A stretch of DNA of 64,000 nucleotides from Nonomuraea helvata. GTDB taxonomy: Bacteria; Actinomycetota; Actinomycetes; Streptosporangiales; Streptosporangiaceae. Where the stretch lies: assembly GCF_039535785.1 (NCBI RefSeq), contig NZ_BAAAXV010000009.1:868001-932000 (forward strand), read 5' to 3'. The notes under the pieces were generated by a model. That model had not been told where the DNA came from. It worked only from the letters and a program-made list of their open reading frames with translations, and did no database searches. Positions 7,279-16,569 of this stretch are shown here, in pieces (position 1 is the stretch's first letter; every line of letters begins with the position of its first letter). The position numbers were made by a program, and so were the translations under genes.

Positions 7279-8598
7279 TCAGGATCGGCCGAGGCCTGTG
7301 GCCTGTAGGAGTCGTGCGCCCGATTCCTGGAGTTCGTCCTTGACGGTGTCGAGCGCGGCGAAGGTGAGGGAGTGGTCGCGTTTGCGCCACTGGCCGGCGA
7401 TCATGACGGCTTCGATGTTGGCGAGATCGGCGTGCAACGCCGCGGCGACCGGGTCGTGGGCGGGCCACAGGTTGAGGGCGCGGGCGTCGATGACCACGAG
7501 GTCGGCCTGCATGCCGGGTTCGATCCGGCCGACCGTGCCGGCCAGGCCGAGGGCCCGAGCTCCCTCGACGGTCGCCCACGACAGCGCCTGTCTGGCGGTG
7601 ATCGAGGGCTCGGTGGAGACGAAGCCCGTCGTCTTGACCGAATGGGCGTGGTCGAGGGAGCGCTGGTGGGCGAGGGCGATGCGGGCGGCGGTGAGGATCG
7701 AACCGGGCACCACGCTGTCGACGTCGGTGCCGAGCGAGGGCGCCGTGCCCAGGCGCAGGAGCGGTCCGATGGTGGGTGTGCCGTGGCCCTGGCCGAGTTC
7801 GTTCTCCGGCGTGCTGGTGAAGGTGACGCCGGCCTCGCCGAGGATCTTGAGCCAGGTATCGGTTAGGCCCATGCCGTGCACGATGTTGATGTTCGGGCCG
7901 AACAGCCCGGCCGCGTGGACGACGTCCCATCCCGCGGCGGGGGCTCCGCCGCTCTGGTGCATCGAGGCGACGATCCCGCGGTCGGCGGCGGCGCGGAGGT
8001 CGGCTTCGGCGACCGCGGGATCGGAGTACTGCGGCCCCTGAACGGCCATGCCGATGGTCAGAAGCGGGTGAGCGCGCGCCGCCCCGCTCAGCAGCCGGTC
8101 GACGTCTGCGATGGGGTGGGGGTCACCCGGCGGCCGGTAGGGGGTGCCGTGCAGGAAGACCGCCCGGATGCCGGACTGCACGAGCCCGTCGGTCGAGCCG
8201 TCGGCGTGCCCGGCCGACAGGCTGTTATGGCACCAGTCGCCGAGCGTGGTCGTGCCCCAGTTGATCTGGTTGAGAGCGCCCGCGAGCGCGGCGATGTGCA
8301 TGTCCGCGGGCGTGACGTGCGCGCCCGTGCCGCCATGCATGCGCGACAGGTACTCCATCAAGGTCCAGTCGGCGCCTACTGCGCGCAGAGCGGTCTGCCA
8401 AGTGTGGAGATGGGCGTTGACCAGGCCGGGAATGATGATGCGCCCGGTCAGATCGACGATCTCGGTCGCCGGGCCTTCGACTCCCTCGCCGAGAGCGGCG
8501 ATCCGATCGTCCTCGACGAGGACATCGAGGTTCTCGGCGTCGGGACGGCCCTCCGCCATCGTGATCACGCGGGCCCCGCGCAGCAGTGTCCGGCTCAT
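7279..8598 (-). CDS. Amidohydrolase of the SsnA/AtzB-TrzN deaminase group
   Basis: This is a 439-residue metal-dependent hydrolase of the amidohydrolase superfamily, likely a deaminase of a nitrogen heterocycle. It has the metal ligands in order: HLH in GLVNAHLHTW, H in VASMHQSG, H in NIVHGMGL and D in LGTDVDS. N- and C-terminal beta-sandwich pieces include GRIIIPGLVN and RIEPGMQADLVVIDARAL. It stands at the left end of the catabolic cargo and reads leftwards alone. Neighbouring enzymes suggest it deaminates a ring compound before oxidation. The substrate cannot be read from sequence. Confidence 0.85.
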   Translation of the reverse strand: MSRTLLRGARVITMAEGRPDAENLDVLVEDDRIAALGEGVEGPATEIVDLTGRIIIPGLVNAHLHTWQTALRAVGADWTLMEYLSRMHGGTGAHVTPADMHIAALAGALNQINWGTTTLGDWCHNSLSAGHADGSTDGLVQSGIRAVFLHGTPYRPPGDPHPIADVDRLLSGAARAHPLLTIGMAVQGPQYSDPAVAEADLRAAADRGIVASMHQSGGAPAAGWDVVHAAGLFGPNINIVHGMGLTDTWLKILGEAGVTFTSTPENELGQGHGTPTIGPLLRLGTAPSLGTDVDSVVPGSILTAARIALAHQRSLDHAHSVKTTGFVSTEPSITARQALSWATVEGARALGLAGTVGRIEPGMQADLVVIDARALNLWPAHDPVAAALHADLANIEAVMIAGQWRKRDHSLTFAALDTVKDELQESGARLLQATGLGRS

Positions 8599-8765
8599 GC
8601 TTCACCCACCAATCGATTAACGGATACAGTGTTGCCAATATTTGAACGGCCTGTCAAACGCGCGACTGAGCCTGATCACTCCGGCGGCGCTGCTCCCGGC
8701 CTGTTTGCCTCAGCCGGGCCGTCCAGGTAGCCGATCTCTTCCAGGTAGCCCATGCATTTTGGCCA

Positions 8766-9040
8766 TCAGCCACTGTCCGGTCTGGCGGTGGTGCAGGCTG
8801 TGGATCGGGCGACGACCTGCCGTTTGAGCTCTTCGTGGGCGTACTTGATGTGGCGCGTCTCCTCGTCACATGGATCCGTGAGACCTGCCGGGGCGAGCGG
8901 TTGAAGGTCCTCGTCCGCCATGACGAGCCGCTGCATGGCGTCGGTGTACTCCTCGATGGCCAGGGCGCCGACGAACAGCACCATCGGGTCGTCGAAGACC
9001 GCCAGGAGCTTGGGCGTGAAACGCTGCCAGCGGGGCACCC
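8766..9040 (-). pseudogene. Remnant resembling an AurF-type diiron oxygenase
   Basis: The segment AVFDDPMVLFVGALAIEEYT continues as DAMQRLVMADEDLQPLAPAG and CDEETRHIKYAHEELKRQV. An E-E helix and a later D/E-E-x-R-H motif at this spacing resemble the C-terminal half of AurF-like diiron N-oxygenases. The N-terminal half, with the first iron ligands, is missing and the homology ends at the TetR fragment on the other strand. I call it a truncated pseudogene; the family assignment is moderate. Confidence 0.45.
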
Positions 9041-9278
9041 GCGCGGTGGAGGCCAAGGTCTTCCCCGAGGTGCTCGGACGCGAGCTGAACCGGATTGACC
9101 ATAAGCGCACCGAGCACGGCTGGCGCATCGTGTTTCAGGCGATCGAGCGTGGTGAACTCCAGGACGTGATCTCCCGGCCTTGATCCTGGACGCCATGGTG
9201 GGCAGCGTCATCCACCACCACCCACGGCCGGCCAAGACGTTCAGCGTCAAGCTCCATCACTACTTGCGGATACTGTGA
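9041..9278 (+). pseudogene. C-terminal remnant of a TetR-family regulator
   Basis: In one frame VEAKVFPEVLGRELNRIDHK and RTEHGWRIVFQAIERGEL can be read; a one-base shift near 9180 then gives LILDAMVGSVIHHH. This is the order of a TetR C-terminal ligand domain, but the DNA-binding domain is absent. It directly abuts the diiron-oxygenase remnant, so two gene ends were joined by deletion. Not functional. Confidence 0.4.
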
Positions 9279-9300
9279 CTCCGGAATGTGGGGAGGATAG

Positions 9301-10026
9301 ATGAGCTCGACCTCGTCGGAGACACCGGGTAGCCCTGCCTGGTGGGCAAGCCACCCTCAGGTACCGATGACGCAGCGGCGGGGCCGCCCTCCGGTAGATG
9401 TGGGTCACATCGTCACGGTCGCGCTAGGACTCGTCGACGAGGTCGGTGTTCAGACCTTCTCTCTGCGAATGCTCGCCGAGGCCCTGGGATCGGGAACGGC
9501 GACGCTTTATCGCCATTTCGCGAGCAAAGACGAGCTCATGGTCCATGTCGTCGACCGGGTCCTTGGTGAGGTGGAGGTCTCCGACCTCGAAGGCATCGCC
9601 ACCTGGCAGGAGGTGATCACCTCCGTGGCGGAAGCCCTGTATGACACTTTGCGTCGCCACCCTCATGTCCTGCCCCTGCTGGTCGCTCAGGTGCCGGTCG
9701 GCCCCAACGGGCTGGCCCACCGCGAGCGCGTGCTGCGGCTCCTGCTCGGTCACGGGTTCCCCATCGGGCTGGCCGCCCGCGCGTTCACCGCCGTCGGTCA
9801 CTACGTGATCGGCTTCGCCATCCAGCAGTTCGGTACGGCCTCGGCCAGCCCCGACGAAGCCCCGCAGCTCCTGGCGTTCTACCGTGACCTCGACCCTGCC
9901 GTCTATCGGGCGACCGTCTCGGCCGCCGAAGAACTCACCACTGTTCCGCTCGATGAGGAATTCCACTTCGGCCTGACCCTCATCATCAGCGGCCTCGAAC
10001 GCCTTCACGACGCTTCAGACGCGTGA
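9301..10026 (+). CDS. TetR-family transcriptional regulator
   Basis: This 241-residue repressor-type protein has a helix-turn-helix at about residues 29-75 (VTVALGLVDEVGVQTFSLRM, LAEALGSGTATLYRHFASKD) and a TetR_C-like ligand domain. GGGGAGG precedes the ATG at 9301. Its 3' end overlaps the convergent DapA-like gene by 41 bp. It sits inside the catabolic cargo and probably controls a neighbour such as the amidohydrolase, but I see no clear operator to tie it to one promoter. Confidence 0.88.
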   Translation: MSSTSSETPGSPAWWASHPQVPMTQRRGRPPVDVGHIVTVALGLVDEVGVQTFSLRMLAEALGSGTATLYRHFASKDELMVHVVDRVLGEVEVSDLEGIATWQEVITSVAEALYDTLRRHPHVLPLLVAQVPVGPNGLAHRERVLRLLLGHGFPIGLAARAFTAVGHYVIGFAIQQFGTASASPDEAPQLLAFYRDLDPAVYRATVSAAEELTTVPLDEEFHFGLTLIISGLERLHDASDA

Positions 10027-10915
10027 GCAGCAAGTCGACCTCGGCGCATTCGGTGGGGCTGAGTGACCTCCCCGGCCTTCGCTGGGCGTCGGTGCTCAAC
10101 AACCCTCGACGCATCATGATGTACTTTCGGACTGCGAGGCCGGAGCCGGGCTGCTGCTCGTAGCGGATGAGCGGCAGGTGAGCGTCGAACAGGTCGTGCG
10201 CCTGGTCATCGTGACCTTCGGCAGTCAAGCGCACCATGTCGACCAGTAACTCCGGGAAGCAATAGCCAGTCATCGCCCCATCTGCGCCGCGCTTCATCTC
10301 GAAGTCGAGGAACAACCCGCCATTGCCGCACAGGATCGACAGGCGCGGCATCTCGCCCGCTGCCTCTGCAGCACGGAGGGCGCTGATCTTCTCCAAGCCC
10401 GGCCAGTCCTCGTGCTTGAGCATCACCACCGACGGCACGTCTCCGGCGATGCGCGTGAGCACCGGCACGGACATGACCACGGAGAAGGTGAGCGGGTAGT
10501 CCTGGACGACGATCGGCACGTCGGCTCCCAGCGTCTTGGCCACCTCGGTGTAGTAGCCCACGATCTGGTCGTCGGTGCGCAGCGTGTTGGGCGGGCCGAC
10601 CATCACCCCCGCCGCCCCCAGCGCCATCACCTCGCTGGTCAACGCCTTCATCGAGCCGAACCCCGGGGCCGAGACGCCCACGACTACCGGCAGGGTGGTT
10701 CTGGACACTACTGTCGCGACGATCTCCACGGCCTCGGCCTGGGTCAGTTTCGGCGCCTCTCCCATCTGCCCGAGCAGGGTCAGGCCGTCGACCCCGGCAT
10801 CCTCGTAGAAATCGACGAGGCGTCGCATGGAGTCCAGATCGAGGGCGCCGTCGGGAAAGAAGGGAGTCGGGGCGATCGCGTACACGCCGCGGGTGGTCCT
10901 GATGATCAACGGCAT
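9986..10915 (-). CDS. DapA/NanA-family aldolase or dehydratase
   Basis: This is a 309-residue TIM-barrel lyase of the dihydrodipicolinate synthase superfamily. It starts with GVYAIAPTPFFPDGALDLDS and has DGLTLLGQMGEAPKLTQAEA, where the usual G-T/S-T-G-E motif is changed to LGQMGE. VVQDYPLTF corresponds to the catalytic-tyrosine region and VMLKHEDW to the Schiff-base lysine. It follows the SDR gene by 9 bp, so they form an operon. Members in catabolic clusters cleave or dehydrate keto-acid intermediates. True DapA activity is unlikely. Confidence 0.85.
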   Translation of the reverse strand: MPLIIRTTRGVYAIAPTPFFPDGALDLDSMRRLVDFYEDAGVDGLTLLGQMGEAPKLTQAEAVEIVATVVSRTTLPVVVGVSAPGFGSMKALTSEVMALGAAGVMVGPPNTLRTDDQIVGYYTEVAKTLGADVPIVVQDYPLTFSVVMSVPVLTRIAGDVPSVVMLKHEDWPGLEKISALRAAEAAGEMPRLSILCGNGGLFLDFEMKRGADGAMTGYCFPELLVDMVRLTAEGHDDQAHDLFDAHLPLIRYEQQPGSGLAVRKYIMMRRGLLSTDAQRRPGRSLSPTECAEVDLLLTRLKRREGVRGR

Positions 10916-10924
10916 GGCGGTTTC

Positions 10925-11725
10925 CTAGATGCTGGGGATGAGTCCGCCGTCGACGCGGACCAGGGATCCGGTGACGTAGGAGGCCGGTGCACTGGCCAGG
11001 AAAGCGACGACGGCCGCGTACTCGTCGGGATCCCCGTACCGGCCCAGGGGAATCGAGGCGATGCTGGCGTCGGCCACCTCGGCCACGGATCGGCCCTCGC
11101 GAGACGCCTTGCTCTCGTCGAGCGCATGAACGCGGGCCGTGCCGATCCGCCCAGGGACGACGACGTTGCAGGTGACCCCTGACCCGCCCACCTCCCGAGC
11201 CAGGGTTTTCGACCAGCCCAGGAGCGCCGCACGCAAGGAGTTGGACAGGCCCAGGTTGGCGATCGGGGCCACAACCCCGGAGCTAGCGCTGGTCACGACC
11301 CGTCCCCAGCCGCGCTCGCACATGCCCGGAACGACCCTGTCGGCGATGGCGATCACGGACAGGACCATCGAGCGGAAGTGGCCTGCCCAGGCCTCACGAC
11401 TCACCCCCAGCACCGACGTGGGCGGTGGACCACCGGTGTTGTTGACCAGCATGTCGACCGGGCCGAGTTCATTCTCGATGCGGGCAACGTTGGTCTCCAC
11501 CGCCTCCAGATCACCGAGGTCCCATGCCAGTGCCAGTGCTCGGCCCCCGGCGTCACGGATCTCACCGGCAGTTGCCTCGGCCGCGTCACCGCGGAGGTCG
11601 GCCACGGCGAGCACAGCTCCCTCGACCGCGAGCTTCCGCGCGACAGCACCGCCGAGACCTCCGCCCGCGCCGTGCACCAGCGCGACCCGTCCAGCGATCC
11701 CCAAGTCCACCCGAACTCCCTTCAT
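10925..11725 (-). CDS. Short-chain dehydrogenase/reductase with atypical active site
   Basis: This is a Rossmann-fold SDR of 266 residues starting at MKGVRVDLGIAG (the ATG at 11725; a longer start at 11740 is possible). The cofactor motif is GAGGGLGGAVA and the structural motif VNNTGGP is present. Where the classical Y-x-x-x-K stands, this protein reads SNSLR (SASSGVVAPIANLGLSNSLR). The usual catalytic Tyr and Lys are therefore replaced, as in a known subgroup of FabG-like SDRs. It is divergent from the alcohol dehydrogenase gene, with a LysR-type box between them, and leads the operon with the DapA-like gene. Confidence 0.85.
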   Translation of the reverse strand: MKGVRVDLGIAGRVALVHGAGGGLGGAVARKLAVEGAVLAVADLRGDAAEATAGEIRDAGGRALALAWDLGDLEAVETNVARIENELGPVDMLVNNTGGPPPTSVLGVSREAWAGHFRSMVLSVIAIADRVVPGMCERGWGRVVTSASSGVVAPIANLGLSNSLRAALLGWSKTLAREVGGSGVTCNVVVPGRIGTARVHALDESKASREGRSVAEVADASIASIPLGRYGDPDEYAAVVAFLASAPASYVTGSLVRVDGGLIPSI

Positions 11726-11789
11726 GACGATCGGTATCACTGAAGCGCTAGGGGCCGCTCGCCCGCAAAGACCAATATCCCGCCGCCCG

Positions 11790-11808
11790 CCATAGGAGTC
11801 GGCTATGG
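11790..11808. promoter_or_regulatory. LysR-type box 1 (CCATAG-N7-CTATGG)
   Basis: This inverted repeat with 7-bp spacer lies between the divergent SDR and alcohol dehydrogenase genes. The same ATAG-N7-CTAT core occurs at 14944 and 18484. A T-N11-A type palindrome is typical of LysR regulators, and the LysR gene lies in this cluster. Confidence 0.6.
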
Positions 11809-11867
11809 GATCGAGCCGACAAACGTCTTGGACGCCTCAACAGCGTGAACCCCACACTGGAGCCGTG

Positions 11868-12929
11868 ATGAGAGCAGCTGTTCTCGGTGAGCCCGGTCAG
11901 GTCCGCATAAGAGAGCTTCCGGTACCCGAGCCCGGGCCGGAGGACGTGCTGGTGCAGGTGCGCCGTGCGTCTCTGTGCGGCACCGACCTCAAGATCCGCA
12001 GCAGGGCCTTCTTCAAGGACGGCGGCCCGCCGGTTGACACCTTCGTGCCGGGCCATGAGTACGCCGGTGTCGTGGTGGCCGTCGGCTCGACGGTGGACGA
12101 GCTCCGGATCGGCGACCGGGTCGTATCCGAGGCCCACCGCGGATGCATGCGGTGCGCCAACTGTCTGCGCGGCGCCTACACGGACTGCCTCAACTACGGC
12201 GTGCGGGCCAGGGGGCACCGCACCCAGGGCATGACGGTCAACGGCGGGTTCGCCGAGTACGCCCTGAACCACGTCTCCGCACTCCACCGCCTTCCGGCGG
12301 GCGTCAGCTTCGACGCCGGTGTCGTCCTGACGACCGTGGGCACCGTGATGCACGCCTTCGACGTCCTCGCCGACCTGCTGGCCGGCGCTCGGGTCGCCGT
12401 GCTCGGCCCCGGTCCGATCGGCCTGCTCGCCGTACAGGTCGCCAAGCAACTGGGGGCTGAGCTTGTGGCGCTGGCCGGGACGCGCGAGTCCAGACTCAAA
12501 CTCGGCAAGCGGTTCGGGGCCGATCTCGTCCTGAACGTCACTGATGGCGACACCGTCTCGCAGATCAGGGCCGCAACAGGCGGACACGGAGTGGATGTCG
12601 TCCTTGAGTGCTCGGGGGCCGGGCCGGCGGTCGACGACGCCCTGCGGATGGTCAAGCGTGGTGGTCGCGTCGTGCTGGTCGGATTCTTCGACCAGCCGGT
12701 CACCGCTGACCTGAATCATGCCGTCATCAACGGCATCACGCTCCACACCGTACGCGGGGAGGGCTCCGGGTCGGTGGCCCGGGCCCTGTCGCTGGCGGGC
12801 CAGGGCCGGATCGACACCGACAGCCTGGTGACACATCACTTCCCCCTCGATGCGGTGGCGGAGGCGTTCGACACCTACGCCGAGCGGCGTGGCGACGCCC
12901 TCAAGGTGATGCTGGACATCTCCCAGTGA
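11868..12929 (+). CDS. Zinc-dependent medium-chain alcohol/polyol dehydrogenase
   Basis: This is a 353-residue MDR enzyme starting at MRAAVLGEPG (ATG 11868, preceded by GGAG). It has the catalytic-zinc ligands C in ASLCGTDLK and H-E in PGHEYAGVVV. The structural-zinc cysteines are in CMRCANCLRGAYTDC, and the NAD(P) motif is GPGPIGLLAV. It probably oxidises a secondary alcohol in the catabolic pathway. Its stop overlaps the start of the DUF3500 gene by 4 bp (GTGA). A LysR-type box lies 60 bp upstream. Confidence 0.93.
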   Translation: MRAAVLGEPGQVRIRELPVPEPGPEDVLVQVRRASLCGTDLKIRSRAFFKDGGPPVDTFVPGHEYAGVVVAVGSTVDELRIGDRVVSEAHRGCMRCANCLRGAYTDCLNYGVRARGHRTQGMTVNGGFAEYALNHVSALHRLPAGVSFDAGVVLTTVGTVMHAFDVLADLLAGARVAVLGPGPIGLLAVQVAKQLGAELVALAGTRESRLKLGKRFGADLVLNVTDGDTVSQIRAATGGHGVDVVLECSGAGPAVDDALRMVKRGGRVVLVGFFDQPVTADLNHAVINGITLHTVRGEGSGSVARALSLAGQGRIDTDSLVTHHFPLDAVAEAFDTYAERRGDALKVMLDISQ

Positions 12930-14074
12930 GCGGGCACCATGACCTGGTCCGTCGGATGGTCCACTTGGCCACCGACCTGCTCGACTCACTCGATCCGGAA
13001 ACGCGAGCGCGCGCCTGCTGGACTCCGTTCGGCGACCAGGACGTCGAGGCAGAACGGGTGCGGTGGTTCTACACCCCTACCGACCACGGCGGGGTCGCGC
13101 TCGGCGAACTGTCACCGGTGCAGCAGAGCCTGGCCATGCAGCTCCTGGCCACGGGGCTGACCCGGCAGGCGTACGTCACCGCCTGCACCGTAATCGGCTT
13201 GGAGAACGTCCTCGACGAGGCGGAGGGGTGGACCGTCGATTGGGGCCGGGTCCGCGGGCGCGATCCGGGGCTGTACTGGGTCCGCGTCTTCGGGCATCCC
13301 GGCGACGCCACCTGGGGCTGGCGTTTCGGCGGCCACCACCTGTCGGTCAACCTACTGATGCGCGACGAACGTATAGCCGCGGCCACGCCGTCATTCATCG
13401 GCGCCGATCCGGCGTCATCGCCGCTTCTGGTGGGTGAGCTGCGCCCGCTCGGCGGGACAGAAGACCTCGCCCGGACCTTGATGACATCGCTCGGAGAGCA
13501 GGAGCGTGCCCAAGCCCTGCTGCATCCGCGGGCGATCTCCGACATCGTCTCGGGCAACCGCGCGCGCCTCAGCCGTGGCGACCAGATGATGCACATGCAG
13601 GACCTGTTCCGCGGTCCTCTGCCGACTCCGCGCCTGGCCGATCTCGTCGACCGTATCGACGAGGCCGCCGAGGCCGGATCCGGCTACTCCCCGGCAGACC
13701 ATGAGCGGATGGCGCTCGGTCTGGGTTCGCCTGGCATCGCCGCCGCCGATATGACGGCCGATCAGCGCGGCCTGCTCCACGACCTGATCGCCGCCTACAC
13801 CGACCGTTCCCCCGAGCCGCTCGCTGCTGCCCTCCGCCGTCGATACGCAGATGACGCACGGCTGGACGCGATCCACTTCGGCTGGGCCGGCGAGCTCACC
13901 CCAGGCCAGCCGCACTACTACCGCCTCACCGGCCCGCGGCTCCTCGTCGAGTACGACAACACGCAACGGGGCGCCAACCACGCGCACTCGGTGTGGCGCG
14001 ATCCAGCCGGGGATTTCGGCCTCTCAGCGGATCAGGGCATCGGCTGGGAGCTCCGCGGGGTTGACCAGCGGTAG
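12926..14074 (+). CDS. DUF3500 family protein
   Basis: This 382-residue protein belongs to the DUF3500 family. Recognisable stretches are GWRFGGHHLSVNLLM, FIGADPAS and the terminal segment HYYRLTGPRLLVEYDNTQRG with NHAHSVWRDPAGDFG. The conserved His and Asn/Arg residues are consistent with an enzyme, but the family's reaction is unknown to me. It is translationally coupled to the alcohol dehydrogenase (GTGA overlap) and overlaps the convergent LysR gene by 51 bp at the 3' end. Context implies a step in ring or side-chain catabolism. Confidence 0.85.
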   Translation: MSGHHDLVRRMVHLATDLLDSLDPETRARACWTPFGDQDVEAERVRWFYTPTDHGGVALGELSPVQQSLAMQLLATGLTRQAYVTACTVIGLENVLDEAEGWTVDWGRVRGRDPGLYWVRVFGHPGDATWGWRFGGHHLSVNLLMRDERIAAATPSFIGADPASSPLLVGELRPLGGTEDLARTLMTSLGEQERAQALLHPRAISDIVSGNRARLSRGDQMMHMQDLFRGPLPTPRLADLVDRIDEAAEAGSGYSPADHERMALGLGSPGIAAADMTADQRGLLHDLIAAYTDRSPEPLAAALRRRYADDARLDAIHFGWAGELTPGQPHYYRLTGPRLLVEYDNTQRGANHAHSVWRDPAGDFGLSADQGIGWELRGVDQR

Positions 14075-14926
14075 CTCCACCGAAGTGAGCAGGTCGACGA
14101 ACCGCTGAGTCAGTTGCGCCATCGAGCCCCGGCTGTAGGCGACGATCTCGCGGTAGAGCGGCGGCTCCGCCTGCCGTACATGCTGACTCCATCCGTGCGG
14201 TACGGCGTTCGCCGGGATCACGGTGAAGCCGACGCCTTCGACGGCGAGTCGCAGCGCGGCGGCCACCTGGCCTACCCGGGCCACCACCCGCGGGCTGAAG
14301 TCGAGACAGCGTGCCGCCCAGTCGAGGACCTCCGTCATCCCCTGTTCTGGCTCGTAGTGCACCCACTTCGCAGCACCGAGTTCCGCCACCGTGGCACGCT
14401 CGCTGTCGTAGGGGCCGCGGCCGGCCACGACCAGGCTCTCGAAGCCGAGGGACACCATCTCGCCGTCCCAGTCGCTAGGGCGCGGTCCAATCGCCAGGTC
14501 GCCACGCCCTTCGCGCATCGCCGACTCCAGGTCCTTGCGATGGGAGAAGTCGTGTAGCCGAAGCATCGTGCCGGGGTGCTGCTCGTGCCAGCGCACCATG
14601 CTCACGGGCAGGACCCCGGAGGCGACCGACCGGATGGTCAGCACGTGCAGCTCTCCCTCTTCACCGCTCACCAGGTCCGCCACCGACTTGCGGGCGGCCT
14701 CGACCGCTCCGATCACCGCCTGGGCCCTGGGCAGGAACACGCGACCGGCGGCGGTGAGCCCGACTCCCTGGCGCCCGCGCTCAAGGAGTTCGGCGCCAAG
14801 CTCGCGCTCCAATGCCCTGATCTGCTGCGACAACGACGGCTGAGCGACGAGGAGGTGGTTGGCTGCCGCGCTGAACGAGCCGTGCTCACAGATGGCGATG
14901 AAATATTCGAGCTGGCGAAGGCGCAT
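14024..14926 (-). CDS. LysR-family regulator of the catabolic cluster
   Basis: This 300-residue LysR protein starts at MRLRQLEYFIAICEHGSFSA (ATG 14926); the helix-turn-helix continues as AANHLLVAQPSLSQQIRALE. The C-terminal part is the periplasmic-binding-like effector domain. It is divergent from the FAD monooxygenase gene, the classical LysR arrangement. An ATAG-N7-CTAT palindrome lies 18 bp from its start. The same box upstream of the dehydrogenases suggests that one regulator controls both operons, responding to a pathway intermediate. Confidence 0.92.
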   Translation of the reverse strand: MRLRQLEYFIAICEHGSFSAAANHLLVAQPSLSQQIRALERELGAELLERGRQGVGLTAAGRVFLPRAQAVIGAVEAARKSVADLVSGEEGELHVLTIRSVASGVLPVSMVRWHEQHPGTMLRLHDFSHRKDLESAMREGRGDLAIGPRPSDWDGEMVSLGFESLVVAGRGPYDSERATVAELGAAKWVHYEPEQGMTEVLDWAARCLDFSPRVVARVGQVAAALRLAVEGVGFTVIPANAVPHGWSQHVRQAEPPLYREIVAYSRGSMAQLTQRFVDLLTSVELPLVNPAELPADALIR

Positions 14927-14942
14927 GCAGGCCACATTAGGC

Positions 14943-14960
14943 CATAGGCAGTGCCTATAA
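14943..14960. promoter_or_regulatory. LysR-type box 2 (CCATAG-N7-CTAT)
   Basis: The palindrome ATAGGCAGTGCCTAT (14944-14958) has 7-bp arms around one base, in the 143-bp gap between the divergent LysR and monooxygenase genes. It matches boxes 1 and 3 in core and spacing. Confidence 0.65.
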
Positions 14961-15069
14961 CTCCTAGTCGTAGCCGATATTGGACGGTTTTCGGCGGTCC
15001 CGCCCACCATAGGGAAAGCCGCACGGCGATATTTCGGATACACTGTAGCCGAAAAGTGAGGTGAGCAGC

Positions 15070-16569
15070 ATGACTGAGCACATCGAGGTCCTAGTGGTCG
15101 GCGCCGGGCCCGCCGGCCTGGCGCTGGCCTGCGACCTGCAGCGTCGCGGGATCCGCTTCCGCATCGTCAACGCGGCCGAGCACGGCTTCGAGGGCTCCCG
15201 CGCCAAGGGCGTGCAGCCCAGGACGCTGGAGGTCTTCGACGATCTCGGAGTCCTGCCCGAGCTTCAGTCGCGCGGCACGCTCTACCCGCTGCTCGGCCTC
15301 CACGTCGGCCCGCTCACCCTGCCCTGGGTGATGTACCGGCGCCACAAGGCGACCGAGGACGTGCCCTACCCCAACACCATGCTGGTGCCGCAGTACGAGA
15401 CCGACGCGTGTATCCGGCGACGACTGGAGGAGCTCGGCGGCGCTGTGGAGTACGGCACCCGCCTGCTCTCCTACGAAGAGACCGCCGACGGCATCGTCGC
15501 GACCGTCGAAGGATCGGGCGGCACCGAACAGATCCACACCCGCTTCCTGGTGGGCGCCGATGGCGGCGCCAGCACCGTGCGTCTCACCGCGGGGATCGAC
15601 TTCGTCGGGACGACCGACGAAACGGACCGGATGATCGTCGCCGACGTGACGCTCAGCGGCCTGTCGCGCAGGCGCTGGCACGTCTGGCCACGCAACAAGG
15701 GCCGATTCATGGCGCTGTGCCCACTGCCCGGCAGCGAGAAGTTCCAGCTCATGCTCAAACTCCGTCCGGAGGAAAAGGTCGACCTGAGCCAGGACGCGGT
15801 GAATCGCCTCGTCCAGGAGTTCGTGGGCCTGGCCAAGCTGCGCGTGCGGGAGATCCACTGGGCCTCGGTCTGGCGGCCGAACATCCGGCTGGCCGAGCGC
15901 TACCGTGCCGGGAACGTCTTCCTCGTCGGGGACGCCGCCCACGTTCACCCGCCCACCGGTGCGCAGGGGCTGAACACCGGCGTCCAGGACGCCTACAACC
16001 TCGGCTGGAAACTGGCCCAGGTGCTGGCCGGAGCGCCGGACGTCCTGCTCGACAGCTACGAGGCAGAGCGGCAGCCCGTCGCCGCCCGGGTGCTCGGCCT
16101 GTCCAGCGAGCTCTACGCGAGCATGAGCGATCGGCCCCTGACCGCCGTCAAGCGCGGTGACGAGGAACGACAGCTCACGCTCACCTACCGCGGCGGCCCT
16201 CTGGCTCCATCCGGTGGCGAGCAACTCGTCGGCGCCGGCGACCGCGCGCCGGATGCCAGCTACACCGACGCCCAGGGGCGCTCCGGGCGGCTCTTCGACC
16301 TGTTCCGGGGTCCGCACTTCACGCTGATCGCGATCGGTGCCGCCGCGATCGACGCCCTGGACCACATCAGCTGGCCCGATCGCGGTGCGCCGCTGACGAC
16401 CGTGGCGATCCCATCGGGCGCGGTTCCCTACGGCATTCAGGCACCGGCCCACATCCTGGTGCGGCCCGACGGCTACATCGCCTACGTCACCCGCGACGAC
16501 TGGAACGCCGCATTGGACCAACATGCCCAGCTCATGCTGCCGAAACTCGACGACAAGGATTCCAGGTGA
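15070..16569 (+). CDS. FAD-dependent aromatic hydroxylase (PheA/TfdB type)
   Basis: This 499-residue class A flavoprotein monooxygenase starts at MTEHIEVLVV (ATG 15070 after GTGAGGTGAGC). The FAD motif is GAGPAGLALACDL, the DG motif is LVGADGGASTVR, and the second FAD motif is VFLVGDAAHVHPPTGAQGLN. A C-terminal thioredoxin-like domain is typical of the phenol hydroxylase subgroup. It uses NAD(P)H and O2 to hydroxylate an aromatic or pyridine ring. It is first in an operon with the alpha/beta hydrolase (4-bp overlap) and the amidohydrolase. Confidence 0.92.
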   Translation: MTEHIEVLVVGAGPAGLALACDLQRRGIRFRIVNAAEHGFEGSRAKGVQPRTLEVFDDLGVLPELQSRGTLYPLLGLHVGPLTLPWVMYRRHKATEDVPYPNTMLVPQYETDACIRRRLEELGGAVEYGTRLLSYEETADGIVATVEGSGGTEQIHTRFLVGADGGASTVRLTAGIDFVGTTDETDRMIVADVTLSGLSRRRWHVWPRNKGRFMALCPLPGSEKFQLMLKLRPEEKVDLSQDAVNRLVQEFVGLAKLRVREIHWASVWRPNIRLAERYRAGNVFLVGDAAHVHPPTGAQGLNTGVQDAYNLGWKLAQVLAGAPDVLLDSYEAERQPVAARVLGLSSELYASMSDRPLTAVKRGDEERQLTLTYRGGPLAPSGGEQLVGAGDRAPDASYTDAQGRSGRLFDLFRGPHFTLIAIGAAAIDALDHISWPDRGAPLTTVAIPSGAVPYGIQAPAHILVRPDGYIAYVTRDDWNAALDQHAQLMLPKLDDKDSR

